From an uncultured Clostridium sp. (GTDB lineage: Bacteria; Bacillota; Clostridia; Clostridiales; Clostridiaceae): a stretch of 64,000 nucleotides of DNA. Location: positions 8,389-72,388 of the forward strand of contig UQFE01000013.1 in assembly GCA_900540255.1 (NCBI GenBank), given 5' to 3'. Under the pieces are notes generated by a model. That model was not told the origin of the DNA. It saw only the letters and a program-made list of their open reading frames with translations, and searched no databases. Position numbers and translations under genes: made by a program. Shown piece by piece: positions 55,954-64,000 of the stretch (position 1 is its first letter; each line of letters opens with the position of its first letter).

Positions 55954-57246
55954 TTAAATTTCTAAAGCTAAAAGTTCTTCATAACTTTGTCTTTTAGATA
56001 CAACTCTTACAATACCATCCTTAACAAATATTACAGGAGCTTTAGGATTCTTATTATAATTACTTGACATTGAAAATCCATATGCACCAGTTGAAAATAC
56101 AGCAAGAATATCACCTATTTCAGGATTTTGAATACATATATCATCAATAAATACATCTCCTGATTCACAACATTTTCCTGCTATAGCTACTCTTGTATCT
56201 AATTTTTCATTCATCTTATTTGCAATTGCCATTTCATATTTTGCTCCATATAAAGCAGGTCTTATATTATCAGTCATCCCTCCATCTACAGAAACGTAAG
56301 TCCTTACACCTTGTATATTTTTAATTGCTCCAATTGTATAAAGTGTAATTCCAGCATTTCCAACTATTGATCTTCCTGGTTCTATCGTTAATATAGGTTT
56401 TTCTACATTTAAATTTGAACATACCTCATCAACTTTTTTCAATATTACTTTACAATACTCTTTTATTGATTTTGGATTATCCCCATCAGTATAATGTATA
56501 CCAAATCCACCACCTAAATCTAATTCGTGTATAGTATATCCAGTCTGTTCTTTAATTTCTTTTATAAACTTCATCATAATTTCAACAGCATCTTCATAAG
56601 GTTCTGTTTCAAAAATTTGGGATCCTATATGACAGTGTAATCCCTTTAAATTTAAATTTTCACAGTCTAATGCATGTTTTACTGCCTCCATAATTGTTTC
56701 TCCAACTGGAGCAAATCCAAATTTAGAATCTATTTGTCCTGTCTTTATATACTCATGAGTATGAGCTTCTATTCCTGGTGTTAATCTTAAATAAATATCT
56801 TGTATCTTATTACATCTTTTTGATTCTTTATTTAACATTTTCATTTCACTTAAATTATCTACAACAAATCTTCCAACACCAAGTTTAACACCTAATTCAA
56901 TTTCCCCTCTGCTTTTATTATTTCCATGGAAATATACTTTATTTAAAGGAAATCCAGCTTTATAAGCAGTAAATAACTCTCCCCCTGATACTACATCTAA
57001 ATAAAGACCCTGTTCTTCTACTAATTTACACATTGCTTTTGTCAAAAAAGCCTTTCCAGCATAAGCTACCTTATTATTTTCTTCCTTACATTTAAAATTA
57101 TCATAGTAATCTTTACAAGTATTTATCAATAACTTCTCATCCATTACATATAATGGAGATCCAAATTCTCTAACTAAATGACTACAACTAACACCTCCTA
57201 CTAATAATTCATTGTTTTTAATTTTCATTGCCCCAAATAATTTCAT
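55954..57246 (-). CDS. lysA: Diaminopimelate decarboxylase
   Basis: A PLP-dependent enzyme of 430 residues that makes L-lysine from meso-diaminopimelate, the last step of lysine synthesis. The cofactor lysine is in VAYAGKAFLTKAM (Lys65), with HCHIGSQI near 212, GGGFGIHYTDG near 250, EPGRSIVGNAG near 292 and the active-site Cys region AGKCCESGDVF near 351. GGAGG precedes the ATG. A lysine riboswitch with terminator lies upstream, so the gene should be shut off when lysine is plentiful. Confidence 0.95.
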   Translation of the reverse strand: MKLFGAMKIKNNELLVGGVSCSHLVREFGSPLYVMDEKLLINTCKDYYDNFKCKEENNKVAYAGKAFLTKAMCKLVEEQGLYLDVVSGGELFTAYKAGFPLNKVYFHGNNKSRGEIELGVKLGVGRFVVDNLSEMKMLNKESKRCNKIQDIYLRLTPGIEAHTHEYIKTGQIDSKFGFAPVGETIMEAVKHALDCENLNLKGLHCHIGSQIFETEPYEDAVEIMMKFIKEIKEQTGYTIHELDLGGGFGIHYTDGDNPKSIKEYCKVILKKVDEVCSNLNVEKPILTIEPGRSIVGNAGITLYTIGAIKNIQGVRTYVSVDGGMTDNIRPALYGAKYEMAIANKMNEKLDTRVAIAGKCCESGDVFIDDICIQNPEIGDILAVFSTGAYGFSMSSNYNKNPKAPVIFVKDGIVRVVSKRQSYEELLALEI

Positions 57247-57365
57247 TATTATACCTCCAATAATCTATTTAATTAGAAGCCATTTATTATAAACCTCATT
57301 CATAAACTATTTAAAAATTATATTTAATCTACAAATTATTAACTTTTATTTAAAATAACGATAAA

Positions 57366-57400
57366 AAACTACCCATATAAAAACCTATAAGGGTAGTTTA
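57366..57400 (-). terminator. Riboswitch-controlled terminator before lysA
   Basis: On the minus strand AAACTACCCTTATA pairs with TATATGGGTAGTTT and a T run follows. It lies between the lysine aptamer and the lysA ATG and is the off-state hairpin. Confidence 0.85.
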
Positions 57401-57450
57401 CTTATTAAAATGCAAGTTTTATTCACAAAATAAACTCAATTTTTTTGATT

Positions 57451-57622
57451 GAATAATTGCACCTTTTTAGCACTCCACTTTCGTGACAGTTATGCATATG
57501 TTATATACATACCCAGAAATACCCTTTTACATAAAATATTCCTTCGGCTACTATACCTTTCATAAATTATCATAGCCCGTCAGCTCCAATTTATTACTAT
57601 TTATAAATAGCACCTCTAACAT
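57451..57622 (-). promoter_or_regulatory. Lysine riboswitch (L box) upstream of lysA
   Basis: The minus strand shows the L-box elements in order: AGAGGTGC, GGAGCTGACGGGCTATGA, TAGTAGCCGAAGGAAT, GGGTATTTCTGGGTATG, ACTGTCACGAAAGTGGAGTG and AAAGGTGCAATT closing the first stem. This is a full consensus lysine aptamer. The terminator at 57366 provides the switch. The start of the transcript should lie shortly upstream of 57625. Confidence 0.95.
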
Positions 57623-57770
57623 AGGTTTTTTATAAAATTTTATTTAAATAATTAAAATAACATATTTTCATCAATAATAAATCTATTATATATGATATGT
57701 ACATTGTTATTAATATGATACCATATTATTTAAATTATTCAACCATATTTTATTTTTTATGATAATTTTT

Positions 57771-58445
57771 CTATAAACTTCTATATTTATCCATCAAACT
57801 ACTCATAGTATCTCCATTTGTTGGTGGCGTATAAGTTATAGCATTTGCACCTGCCTCTATTGTTTTTCTTATCGTTTCTTCATTTGGTCCACCTGTAGCT
57901 ATTACTGGGAAGTTTGGAAATTCTTCTTTTATTTTTCTAACTATATTGGGAGTATCTTTTCCACCTGAAACATTTAATATTGTTGCTCCAGATTCTATTC
58001 TTTTTCTTATGTCTTCATTAATAGATACTACTGTAACTATTAATGGTATATCTATAGTTTCTCTAATTCTTGAAACAACTTCATTTGAAGTAGGTGCATT
58101 TACAACTACTCCCATAGCCCCTTTAAATTCTGCATCTAATGCTAAATTAACTACCCTCTTTCCTTGAGTTATTCCTCCCCCAACTCCACAAAAGACTGGC
58201 ACATCTGCTGCCATTACTAATGCTGATGTTATTAACGGCTGAGGAGTAAATGGATATACTGCAATTATTGCATCTGCATTTGTATTTCTAATTATTGCAA
58301 CATCTGTTGTAAATAGTAAAGATTTTATTCTTTTGCCAAAAATTTTTATCCCTGAACAATCCCTAATACATGAAGGAACTTCTACAACATGACTTCTTAA
58401 AAGTCCTTTTATTTCAGGCACATTTTTATGTCTCTTATTCTCCAT
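57771..58445 (-). CDS. TIM-barrel protein, phosphate-binding type, function unknown
   Basis: This 224-residue protein looks like a small beta/alpha barrel: repeated strands such as DVAIIRNTNADAIIAVYPFT, VPVFCGVGGGITQGKRVVNL, GATILNVSGGKDTPNIVRKI and FPVIATGGPNEETIRKTIEA. The GGPNEETI loop near 190-197 resembles the phosphate site of ThiG, NanE and related barrels. It is called a hydrolase or DUF-type protein in related genomes, but I know of no proven reaction. It precedes the lysA control region and follows sfsA on the same strand, 66 bases away. Confidence 0.6.
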   Translation of the reverse strand: MENKRHKNVPEIKGLLRSHVVEVPSCIRDCSGIKIFGKRIKSLLFTTDVAIIRNTNADAIIAVYPFTPQPLITSALVMAADVPVFCGVGGGITQGKRVVNLALDAEFKGAMGVVVNAPTSNEVVSRIRETIDIPLIVTVVSINEDIRKRIESGATILNVSGGKDTPNIVRKIKEEFPNFPVIATGGPNEETIRKTIEAGANAITYTPPTNGDTMSSLMDKYRSL

Positions 58446-58511
58446 CTAAACACTCCTAACACTAGTTTTATAGATATAATTATACTATTTAAATTTAATA
58501 TTTAAAGAACT

Positions 58512-59207
58512 TTAAGTTAATATTATTTCTACTTCTTCATTTATTTCTATTCCATCTTCCGTTACTATACAATTATATGCAAAAATATCCACATCATTTT
58601 TTGCTGCAATTCTCAATGCTTCTCCAAATTCCTTATCTCTTTCATTATTTGGCGAAAACTTATTAACATCTTCTAATTGTATTAAAAACATTACACCAGC
58701 ACCATATCCATTATTTTTAGCTTCAACTAGTTCTAATAGATGCTTTGCGCCCCTCTTTGTAGGTGCATCTGGAAATTTAGCATATCCATCACTTTCTAAT
58801 GTAACTCCCTTTACTTCTAAATAGTATTCTTCTCCTAAATCGTTAGAAATCTTAAAATCAAATCTACTTTTTCCAAAGGTCTTCTCTCTTAAAATATTTG
58901 TATATTTAACAAGTTTCTTTATTTTTTTATTTTTTAAAGCTTCTTCTACAACTTTATTAGGTATTTGAGAATCCATACTTATTAATTTATTTCCCTTATA
59001 AACAGCAATTAAATCATATGGAGTTTTCCTAGTAGGATTATTTTCCTCTCTTAAAAATACAGTATACCCCTCTACAAGCAATTCTCCACACCTTCCAGTA
59101 TTAGGTACATGTACTGTTATTTCTTCTTCTTCTAATTTAACTACTGCATTAAATCTATTGGGTCTATTTATAAACTCTGCTTTTTTTACATTTTTATTAT
59201 ATTTCAT
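58512..59207 (-). CDS. sfsA: SfsA family protein
   Basis: A full-length SfsA (231 residues). Landmarks are AEFINRPNRFNAVVKLEEEE, VHVPNTGRCGELL near 33-45, KSRFDFKISNDLGEEYYLEV near 114-133, and TLESDGYAKFPDAPTKRGAK followed by HLLELV near 136-161. The family is named from sugar fermentation stimulation in E. coli and has a nuclease-like fold, but its biochemical role is unsettled. The gene is followed by the barrel protein gene on the same strand. Confidence 0.9.
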   Translation of the reverse strand: MKYNKNVKKAEFINRPNRFNAVVKLEEEEITVHVPNTGRCGELLVEGYTVFLREENNPTRKTPYDLIAVYKGNKLISMDSQIPNKVVEEALKNKKIKKLVKYTNILREKTFGKSRFDFKISNDLGEEYYLEVKGVTLESDGYAKFPDAPTKRGAKHLLELVEAKNNGYGAGVMFLIQLEDVNKFSPNNERDKEFGEALRIAAKNDVDIFAYNCIVTEDGIEINEEVEIILT

Positions 59208-59270
59208 TTTATATAACTCACCCCTTTAAAATTTTTGTATATTACATTTTTCTATATCTTTTAATAAAAG

Positions 59271-59544
59271 TTATCCACAAACTTTAATTACATATTACCG
59301 TATTTTTATTTGAATATTTAACTTATTATCAAGTTATCCACAACTTTTATCCACAATTCTGTGGATATTGTTGATAACTTTATTTTTTAGAATGTAAGTT
59401 CGCATTATTTGTTCTACAAACTTTTCATATTTTTTACATTACCCACTATATAGTTGTTTATTTTTATAATAACCTAATATATTGTGTCAATACTATAAAA
59501 AAGTTTTCAACATTTTTTAGATTTTATCCACAATCTGTGGATAA
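59271..59544. promoter_or_regulatory. Cluster of DnaA boxes
   Basis: Five perfect TTATCCACA boxes lie in 275 bases: plus-strand copies at 59271, 59334, 59347 and 59524, and a minus-strand copy at 59536. Near matches on the minus strand are at 59360 and 59369. Two of the boxes form inverted pairs with three or four bases between them (TTATCCACA-ATTC-TGTGGATAT and TTATCCACA-ATC-TGTGGATAA). No dnaA gene lies in the window, so this is not shown to be oriC; a DnaA-binding control locus is more likely. Confidence 0.7.
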
Positions 59545-59659
59545 CTTTTGTGTGAACTACTCTCCACTTATAGAAGTGGGAGCTTCTTGGTAAATATACC
59601 TAACGGTACAAGTTTACCCAAGCTTACAAGGTAGTTCCTACCTCAAGATAATACCAAAA

Positions 59660-60734
59660 TTATATTACTAATTTTAGTAAGTTTTTACTTGCATTTATAT
59701 CTCTATCGTGTTTTGTACCACATTCTGGACAAGTCCACTCTCTCAATGCTAAGTTTTTTTACATCAATATTCTTATATCCAAATTCTGAACATAGTTGCC
59801 TACTAGCATAATTAGTTGGAGCAACTACAATATTTCTTCCATACCAATCAGCCTTGTATTCTAACATTGTTCTGAATTCATACCAGCCAACTTCACTTAT
59901 TGCTTTAGATAATTTATCATTTTTAAGCATATTCTTTACTTTTAAGTTTTCTATTGCTATAGATTGGTTTTCTCTTATAAGCTTAGTAGATAACTTGTGT
60001 AAAAAATCCTTTCTTTGATTAGTAATTTTTTCATGTAATTTAGCTACTTTCAATCTAGCTTTATTTCTATTATTACTTCCTTTTTGTTTTCTTGATAAAT
60101 CTTTTTGTAACTTAGCTAACCTTTTTTCTGCTTTTCTCAAGTATTTTGGATTTGATACTCTATATCCATTACTACATATTGCAAATTCTTTAAGTCCAAC
60201 ATCTACACCTATTTTCTTATTACTCTTTGGAAGTTTAATATTTTCAGTATCTACTAATATAGATATAAAATATTTATTACTTGGAGTTTTAGAAAGTGTT
60301 GTAGATTTAATTAATCCTTTGAATTCTCTATGATATTTAATTTTTATCATAGTTTTTAATTTAGGTATTTTTATATAGCCCTTATCAATATAAACGGTTC
60401 CTTTTTGGTTATTAGTAGTATAACTATGATAATTAGTCTTTTTAGACTTGAACTTAGGAAAACCTATAGATTTATCTCTAAAAAAATTCTTATAAGCTTT
60501 TTCTAAGTTTTGTTGAGCATTTGCTAACGCTAACGAATCAACTTCTTTTAGCCATTCAAATTCTTTTTTATATTGTGCAGGTGTATTCTTTAACATCTCA
60601 CCAGTTTCTTTATAATACTCAATTTTATCAGCTAACATTTTATTATATATAAATCTACTGCAACCAAATGTCTTTGCTAAATATTCTTTTTGCTCTAAAT
60701 TAGGATATATTCTATATTTATAAGCTTTCAACAT
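59660..60734 (-). pseudogene. tnpB: TnpB-type RNA-guided nuclease, frameshifted
   Basis: The first 320 residues are intact TnpB sequence: MLKAYKYRIYPNLEQKEYLA, RuvC motif I KKIGVDVGLKEFAIC and motif II SIAIENLKVKNM. In an A7 tract near 59750 the frame shifts, giving a false end at 59703 ([12 protein letters not shown]). Reading in the other frame restores [20 protein letters not shown] with the missing zinc-ribbon Cys pair and the third RuvC Asp, ending at 59660. The first zinc pair also reads CSEF instead of CSEC. The encoded protein is therefore probably inactive. Confidence 0.8.
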
Positions 60735-60751
60735 ATTTTGTTTCCTCCTTT

Positions 60752-61153
60752 CTAACCTTGATTTTGAATATATTTTCTTAATGTTTCTGCACTTACCTCA
60801 CCTATAGTAGATACAAAATAACCATCAGTAAAAAATGTTCTTTCTTTCTAAAAGTATTTACATAATTCATCTGAAAATTCATTCCATAGTTTAATTGTAA
60901 TTTGTTGCTTTAATGTTCTAACTATCATAAGGGGTGATACTTTAGGTTCACTTTCCACTAATAAGTGAACATGGTTTTTATCAACTTCTATTTCTAGTAT
61001 TTCAAAATCATATTTTGTGATATAGATACCATAGTTTCTTTCACAAATTCTCCATATTGTATCATTAAGTTTTTTCTATATTTACATACAAAAATAATAT
61101 GATACCTTAATATGAATTTACTGTGATTTTTGCTAGTATACAATATTATTCAT
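60752..61153 (-). pseudogene. tnpA: TnpA Y1 transposase, degraded
   Basis: The minus strand encodes pieces of an IS200-type Y1 transposase: HIIFVCKYRKN in one frame, then KNHVHLLVESEPKVSPLMIV with the HUH-type HVH metal site, an internal stop after LCKYF, and DGYFVSTIGEVSAETLRKYI with the catalytic Tyr. At least one frameshift and two stops break it, so it cannot move the element. It ends 18 bases before the tnpB start. Confidence 0.75.
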
Positions 61154-61250
61154 CTCACAAATATAATTTTACTGTAAAGTAGAACCACTTGTAAGAACTG
61201 TTTTTATCTTATATAATATATACATAAATATTTTCAATGGAGTGTTGCAT

Positions 61251-61397
61251 ATGCTAAAAAATAGAACTAAAATAGGTTCAGCCATTAATACTGAATTATA
61301 TAATAAACTAAAAGAACTGTCAGAAAAGACTAGAATACCTATTTCTAAATTACTTGATGAAGCTTTATCTGATTTATTAGAAAAACATAAAAGTTAA
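61251..61397 (+). CDS. Ribbon-helix-helix domain protein
   Basis: Forty-eight residues: TKIGSAINTELYNKLKELSE then KTRIPISKLLDEALSDLLEK. This is a ribbon-helix-helix DNA-binding pattern (strand, helix, turn, helix) like CopG/Arc. ATGGAGTG precedes the ATG. It lies just outside the IS200/IS605 element and is divergent from it, so it may be a carried accessory gene or a short host regulator. Its binding site is unknown. Confidence 0.7.
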   Translation: MLKNRTKIGSAINTELYNKLKELSEKTRIPISKLLDEALSDLLEKHKS

Positions 61398-61516
61398 TAT
61401 TTTGTTACGGATTCATCCCCTAAGCTAAAGACTATAGGGGATTTCTCCTATCCAAATTTAAATAAATAATTACTTAACCATTTACTTAATTTATTTTTCT
61501 CAATTTTTAACTCTTT

Positions 61517-62782
61517 TTAGTAATTTATCATTATATTAGTATTAAAAACATTATTTTTATGACTTCTTTTTATATATCCATTATATTTTTTTATAATATC
61601 ATTTATTTGAGATAATCCAATTCCATGAATACCACTTGTTTTTGTTGTTTTAAAAACACCATTTTCATTATTTACTTTTCCATTTGTATTATTTTTTATT
61701 TTTATAATTAATTTATCTTCTTGAGCTAACATTTTTAAATCTATAATTTTATCTTTTTCAAGTTTTTCACAAGCTTCAATAGAATTATCTAATAAGTTGC
61801 CTAATAAAGTGCATATTTCTATATTAGTTAATTTTATTTCACAACTTATATTTAATTCCAATTTAACATTTATCCCTTTTTCCTTAGCTAAATTAATTTT
61901 ACTTGTTAAAATAGAATCCAAAGCCACATTATCTGTATATCTTATTTTTTCAAAATCACTAGTTCTTTTATCTACTTCTTTTATATATTCAATTGCTTCA
62001 TTTGATGCATTTCTTTCAATTAGCCCTAAAACGGTGTTAACATGATTTCTCATATCATGCCTCCACCCTATCATTTCTTTATGCATTCTAATTATATCTT
62101 CATCATTTTGCTTACTTTTTAAATTGATTTCTAAAACTAGCTTTTCTTCAACTATTTTTGAAATTGAATTTACTATGTAAAAAATTGATATTTGAAGAAA
62201 TATCATTCCAGAAACGATAATAACTAAATCATAAGTTTTATAATTATAATATTCTATTATGTATTTTCCTACAAAGTTTATTATTGCAAGACTAACTATG
62301 CAAGTAAAACTTAATACTGATAATATTTTATTATTTACATATCTTATAAACCCTATATTTTCTGAAATTATATATATGTATATAAGCTCTATAATTCTAC
62401 GCATTAATATAAAGTTATCACTATATAAATAGTTTGCTTCAATAATATTATTTTTATATAGTAAAATAACAATTGATGTACAAAGTAATGATATTGTTGA
62501 TACACCTGATAAATAGAAGCATACCCAAAATATTTTTTTAGCTAAACTCCCTTCTCTAAATACTATTGGGTAAATTAATGTTATTATAAATATAAAATAC
62601 TTGAAATAAATATCTAAATAATATCCATCTTTTATTAATAACATAACTGGATATAACACACCTATTATAAGAATGTAATACATATATACTTTCTTTTTTT
62701 GTGTTGGCATTATTTTATTTAAAAAATATATTGGCATGAATATAGCTATAAAATCACTTACAAACTTCCATGTAAATATCAT
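61517..62782 (-). CDS. GHKL sensor histidine kinase, AgrC/VirS-like
   Basis: The 421-residue kinase has five to seven N-terminal membrane helices (residues 1-200), then a dimerisation region with the H-box MIGWRHDMRNHVNTVLGLIE near 237-256 and a GHKL ATPase domain with N-box LLGNLLDNSIEACEKLEKDK near 328-347 and G-box SGIHGIGLSQINDII near 385-399. This is the AgrC type, which senses cyclic peptides. The response regulator gene lies 34 bases upstream. No AgrB or AgrD gene is visible in the window, so the signal is unknown. Confidence 0.85.
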   Translation of the reverse strand: MIFTWKFVSDFIAIFMPIYFLNKIMPTQKKKVYMYYILIIGVLYPVMLLIKDGYYLDIYFKYFIFIITLIYPIVFREGSLAKKIFWVCFYLSGVSTISLLCTSIVILLYKNNIIEANYLYSDNFILMRRIIELIYIYIISENIGFIRYVNNKILSVLSFTCIVSLAIINFVGKYIIEYYNYKTYDLVIIVSGMIFLQISIFYIVNSISKIVEEKLVLEINLKSKQNDEDIIRMHKEMIGWRHDMRNHVNTVLGLIERNASNEAIEYIKEVDKRTSDFEKIRYTDNVALDSILTSKINLAKEKGINVKLELNISCEIKLTNIEICTLLGNLLDNSIEACEKLEKDKIIDLKMLAQEDKLIIKIKNNTNGKVNNENGVFKTTKTSGIHGIGLSQINDIIKKYNGYIKRSHKNNVFNTNIMINY

Positions 62783-62816
62783 ATTAATACCCCCATAATA
62801 TTTTTAAAGTTTTTAA

Positions 62817-63527
62817 TTATAGAAAATAATTTATAAAAGCTTCATTAACTTCTTCATACTTTCCTCTACTTATAGGTATTTTTATTCCACTTTCTAATGT
62901 AATTGTATCTTTATTTACTACCTTTATATATTTTATATTTACTAAGTAAGATCTATGGCATCTAACAAAATTCCCCTTTGGTAACATTTGTTCCATATCA
63001 CTTATCTTTTTTCTAATAGTAATTTTATCGCTTGTTGTATAAATATCTATATATGGCGAAAACATAATGCAATATTCAATAGTTTCACAATTAAGTTTTA
63101 TACTTCTTTTTGGTAGTTCTATAGTTATATAATTTCCACTATCATTTGTAACTTTTATTTTTTCTTTAATTATATTTAAACATTCAAAAAGTTCTTCTTT
63201 TTTTATAGGCTTCATTAAATATTGTAGTGCACCTACTTTATATCCATGAAGAGCATATTTAAATTCACCTGTAACAAAAACTAAATTAACAGTTTTATTT
63301 TTCTTTCTAATTATATTTGATAATTCAATGCCAGACATTTTTTTCATTTCTATATCTAAAAATATGGCATCATATTTTTCATAATCTTCCCATTCAAATA
63401 AAAATTCTTCTGCACTATTAAATTTATCTATAGAGATTTCTACGCTATTTTTAATAGCCCATTCTTTTATATATCTTTCCATTAACTCTAATTGTATTTC
63501 TTGATCATCACATATAGCTATTTTCAT
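62817..63527 (-). CDS. LytTR-family response regulator
   Basis: The 236-residue regulator has a receiver domain with the acidic pair in ICDDQE and the phosphorylation site Asp58 in YDAIFLDIEM, followed by the LytTR DNA-binding domain (about 135-236) with FVRCHRSYLVNIKYIKVVN and TLESGIKIPISRGKYEEV. It has the AgrA/VirR architecture and length. It is encoded just before its kinase. Known LytTR regulators control toxin, bacteriocin and adhesion genes; the targets here are not visible. Confidence 0.9.
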   Translation of the reverse strand: MKIAICDDQEIQLELMERYIKEWAIKNSVEISIDKFNSAEEFLFEWEDYEKYDAIFLDIEMKKMSGIELSNIIRKKNKTVNLVFVTGEFKYALHGYKVGALQYLMKPIKKEELFECLNIIKEKIKVTNDSGNYITIELPKRSIKLNCETIEYCIMFSPYIDIYTTSDKITIRKKISDMEQMLPKGNFVRCHRSYLVNIKYIKVVNKDTITLESGIKIPISRGKYEEVNEAFINYFL

Positions 63528-63574
63528 TTATATAATCCTCCTTAACATAAAACACAATCACAACTAATTTTTAT

Positions 63575-63640
63575 ACATACTGGCGTAAAACCGCTATCCT
63601 TTTAATGTAGCGGATGTAAGCCCTAACCTTGATAATTATT
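63575..63640 (-). other. Structured leader upstream of the response regulator
   Basis: On the minus strand a hairpin with arms CCGCTA / TAGCGG (63591-63613) is closed further out by GGGC / GCC. It lies 60 bases before the regulator ATG, in what should be its untranslated leader. It does not match any riboswitch I know. Confidence 0.4.
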
Positions 63641-63656
63641 TTTCCACTAAAATAAA

Positions 63657-63695
63657 AAAAACTATTCTATCGGGTGATTTAGAATAGTTTTTTGT
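63657..63695. terminator. Terminator-like hairpin upstream of the response regulator
   Basis: AAAACTATTCTA pairs with TAGAATAGTTTT around a GGGTGAT-type loop, with T or A runs on both sides. It lies between a predicted promoter (63726-63756) and the regulator gene, so it could attenuate the operon or end a short RNA. Confidence 0.7.
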
Positions 63696-63725
63696 TGACT
63701 TATTTTTATTGTATTAATTATTTCT

Positions 63726-63756
63726 ATTATACCCTTTAATTATTTAAAATAGTCAA
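63726..63756 (-). promoter_or_regulatory. Predicted promoter for the regulator operon or a short RNA
   Basis: On the minus strand TTGACT (63751-63756) and TATAAT (63726-63731) are 19 bases apart. Both boxes are near consensus; the spacer is two bases long. Transcription would begin near 63718 and meet the hairpin at 63657-63695. Confidence 0.45.
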
Positions 63757-63886
63757 CTTCATTCTCAAATCACTATTTTATATTTTAAAAAATTCCTTTA
63801 AATGTATTTTTACCTTTAAAATACATTTTAATTTGTATATTTTTATGTTTTTTAATTGTTTTACTTAATTATGTTTTATTATTATA

Positions 63887-64000
63887 TCACAATTTTCTTT
63901 TTTTCGCCATTTTTCTACAATTTATTTTATAACCTTTTATTAAATGATAAATTACAATATCAAGTGCAACACTAATTAATTGCAAAAAAAATAACCCATA
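63887..64000 (-). CDS. C-terminal end of an unknown gene (partial)
   Basis: A frame open to the right edge gives 37 residues ending at a TGA at 63887: a hydrophobic stretch (YGLFFLQLISVALDIVIYHL) followed by a basic tail (CRKMAKKRKL). It could be the end of a small membrane protein, but the fragment is too short to assign. Confidence 0.35.
   Translation of the reverse strand, partial: YGLFFLQLISVALDIVIYHLIKGYKINCRKMAKKRKL

Larger units (their letters stand above)
59545..61190 (-). mobile_element. Decayed IS200/IS605-type insertion sequence
   Basis: The element contains broken tnpA and tnpB genes in the same orientation, tnpB after tnpA. Past tnpB is a hairpin-bearing right end (CTCCACTTATAGAAGTGGGA at about 59561-59580). 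In IS605 elements this end serves in strand transfer and overlaps the TnpB guide (omega) RNA. Exact borders are not fixed, since these elements leave no target duplication. It has inserted next to the DnaA box cluster. Confidence 0.7.

Noticed and set aside
59271..59544. Chromosomal origin oriC
   Set aside because: DnaA boxes alone are not enough; dnaA, dnaN or rpmH are absent from the window.
61517..63527. Naming the pair virS/virR or agrC/agrA
   Set aside because: Domain layout fits, but there are no agrB/agrD genes or known target genes nearby, and sequence identity cannot be measured here.
1..64000. CRISPR array, tRNA or rRNA genes
   Set aside because: No regular spacer-repeat pattern, cloverleaf-like GC-rich segment or rRNA-like sequence was seen on reading the window.

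Overview
The window looks like chromosomal DNA of a low-GC, Gram-positive anaerobe, most likely Clostridium sensu stricto. The reasons are the very AT-rich sequence, strong AGGAGG-type ribosome binding sites with some TTG/GTG starts, two lysine riboswitches, a SipS-type signal peptidase, an AgrC/VirS-like kinase with a LytTR regulator, and Gram-positive CpsC/CpsD-type capsule genes. No rRNA, tRNA or CRISPR array was seen. Species cannot be fixed from the sequence alone.

Region 1 (1-3000): the end of a P-loop ATPase gene, a glycerate kinase remnant, manA and two small unrecognised genes. Region 2 (3000-9500) is the most unusual part. It is a peptide-modification (RiPP) island with a B2-type leader peptidase, a PqqD-like recognition protein, an HPr-kinase-like serine kinase, a thioredoxin-fold lipoprotein and a nearby peptide-exporter-like ABC transporter. 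I found three short genes in it (two intact, one broken) that share a paeninodin-type leader (K-x-W-x-x-P-x-L-x-x-L-x-V-x-x-T) and all end in serine. No lasso cyclase (asparagine-synthase-like) gene is present in the window. One precursor is rich in Cys and His rather than lasso-like. This is the best candidate for an undescribed system.

Region 3 (9500-35900): a lone 976-residue beta-helix protein, then a Wzx/Wzy capsule or exopolysaccharide operon of about 22 kb on the minus strand. In transcription order it holds a 4,6-dehydratase, an aminotransferase, a small phosphoglycosyl transferase, CpsC, CpsD, an ATP-grasp enzyme, a HAD phosphatase, eight glycosyltransferases, a polymerase, a DUF1919 protein, a pyruvyl transferase, a flippase, a metallophosphoesterase and a nucleotidyltransferase. 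A LuxR-type regulator with a degenerate receiver is divergent from it.

Region 4 (36500-58500): mostly housekeeping and transport. It holds an orphan type IV pilin, M18 aminopeptidase, a CDF metal exporter, a Sel1-repeat protein, an amino-acid ABC importer, a tandem P-loop ATPase, M20 amidohydrolase, a YfcC-type transporter, a HelD-like helicase, FtsH, a signal peptidase and lysA. lysA and the YfcC transporter each sit behind a lysine riboswitch. The ABC importer and the YfcC transporter also share 21-bp-phased TGCATA operators that resemble ARG boxes.

Region 5 (58500-64000): sfsA, a cluster of five perfect DnaA boxes, a decayed IS200/IS605 element with broken tnpA and tnpB, a ribbon-helix-helix protein, and an AgrC-like kinase with a LytTR response regulator preceded by a structured leader.
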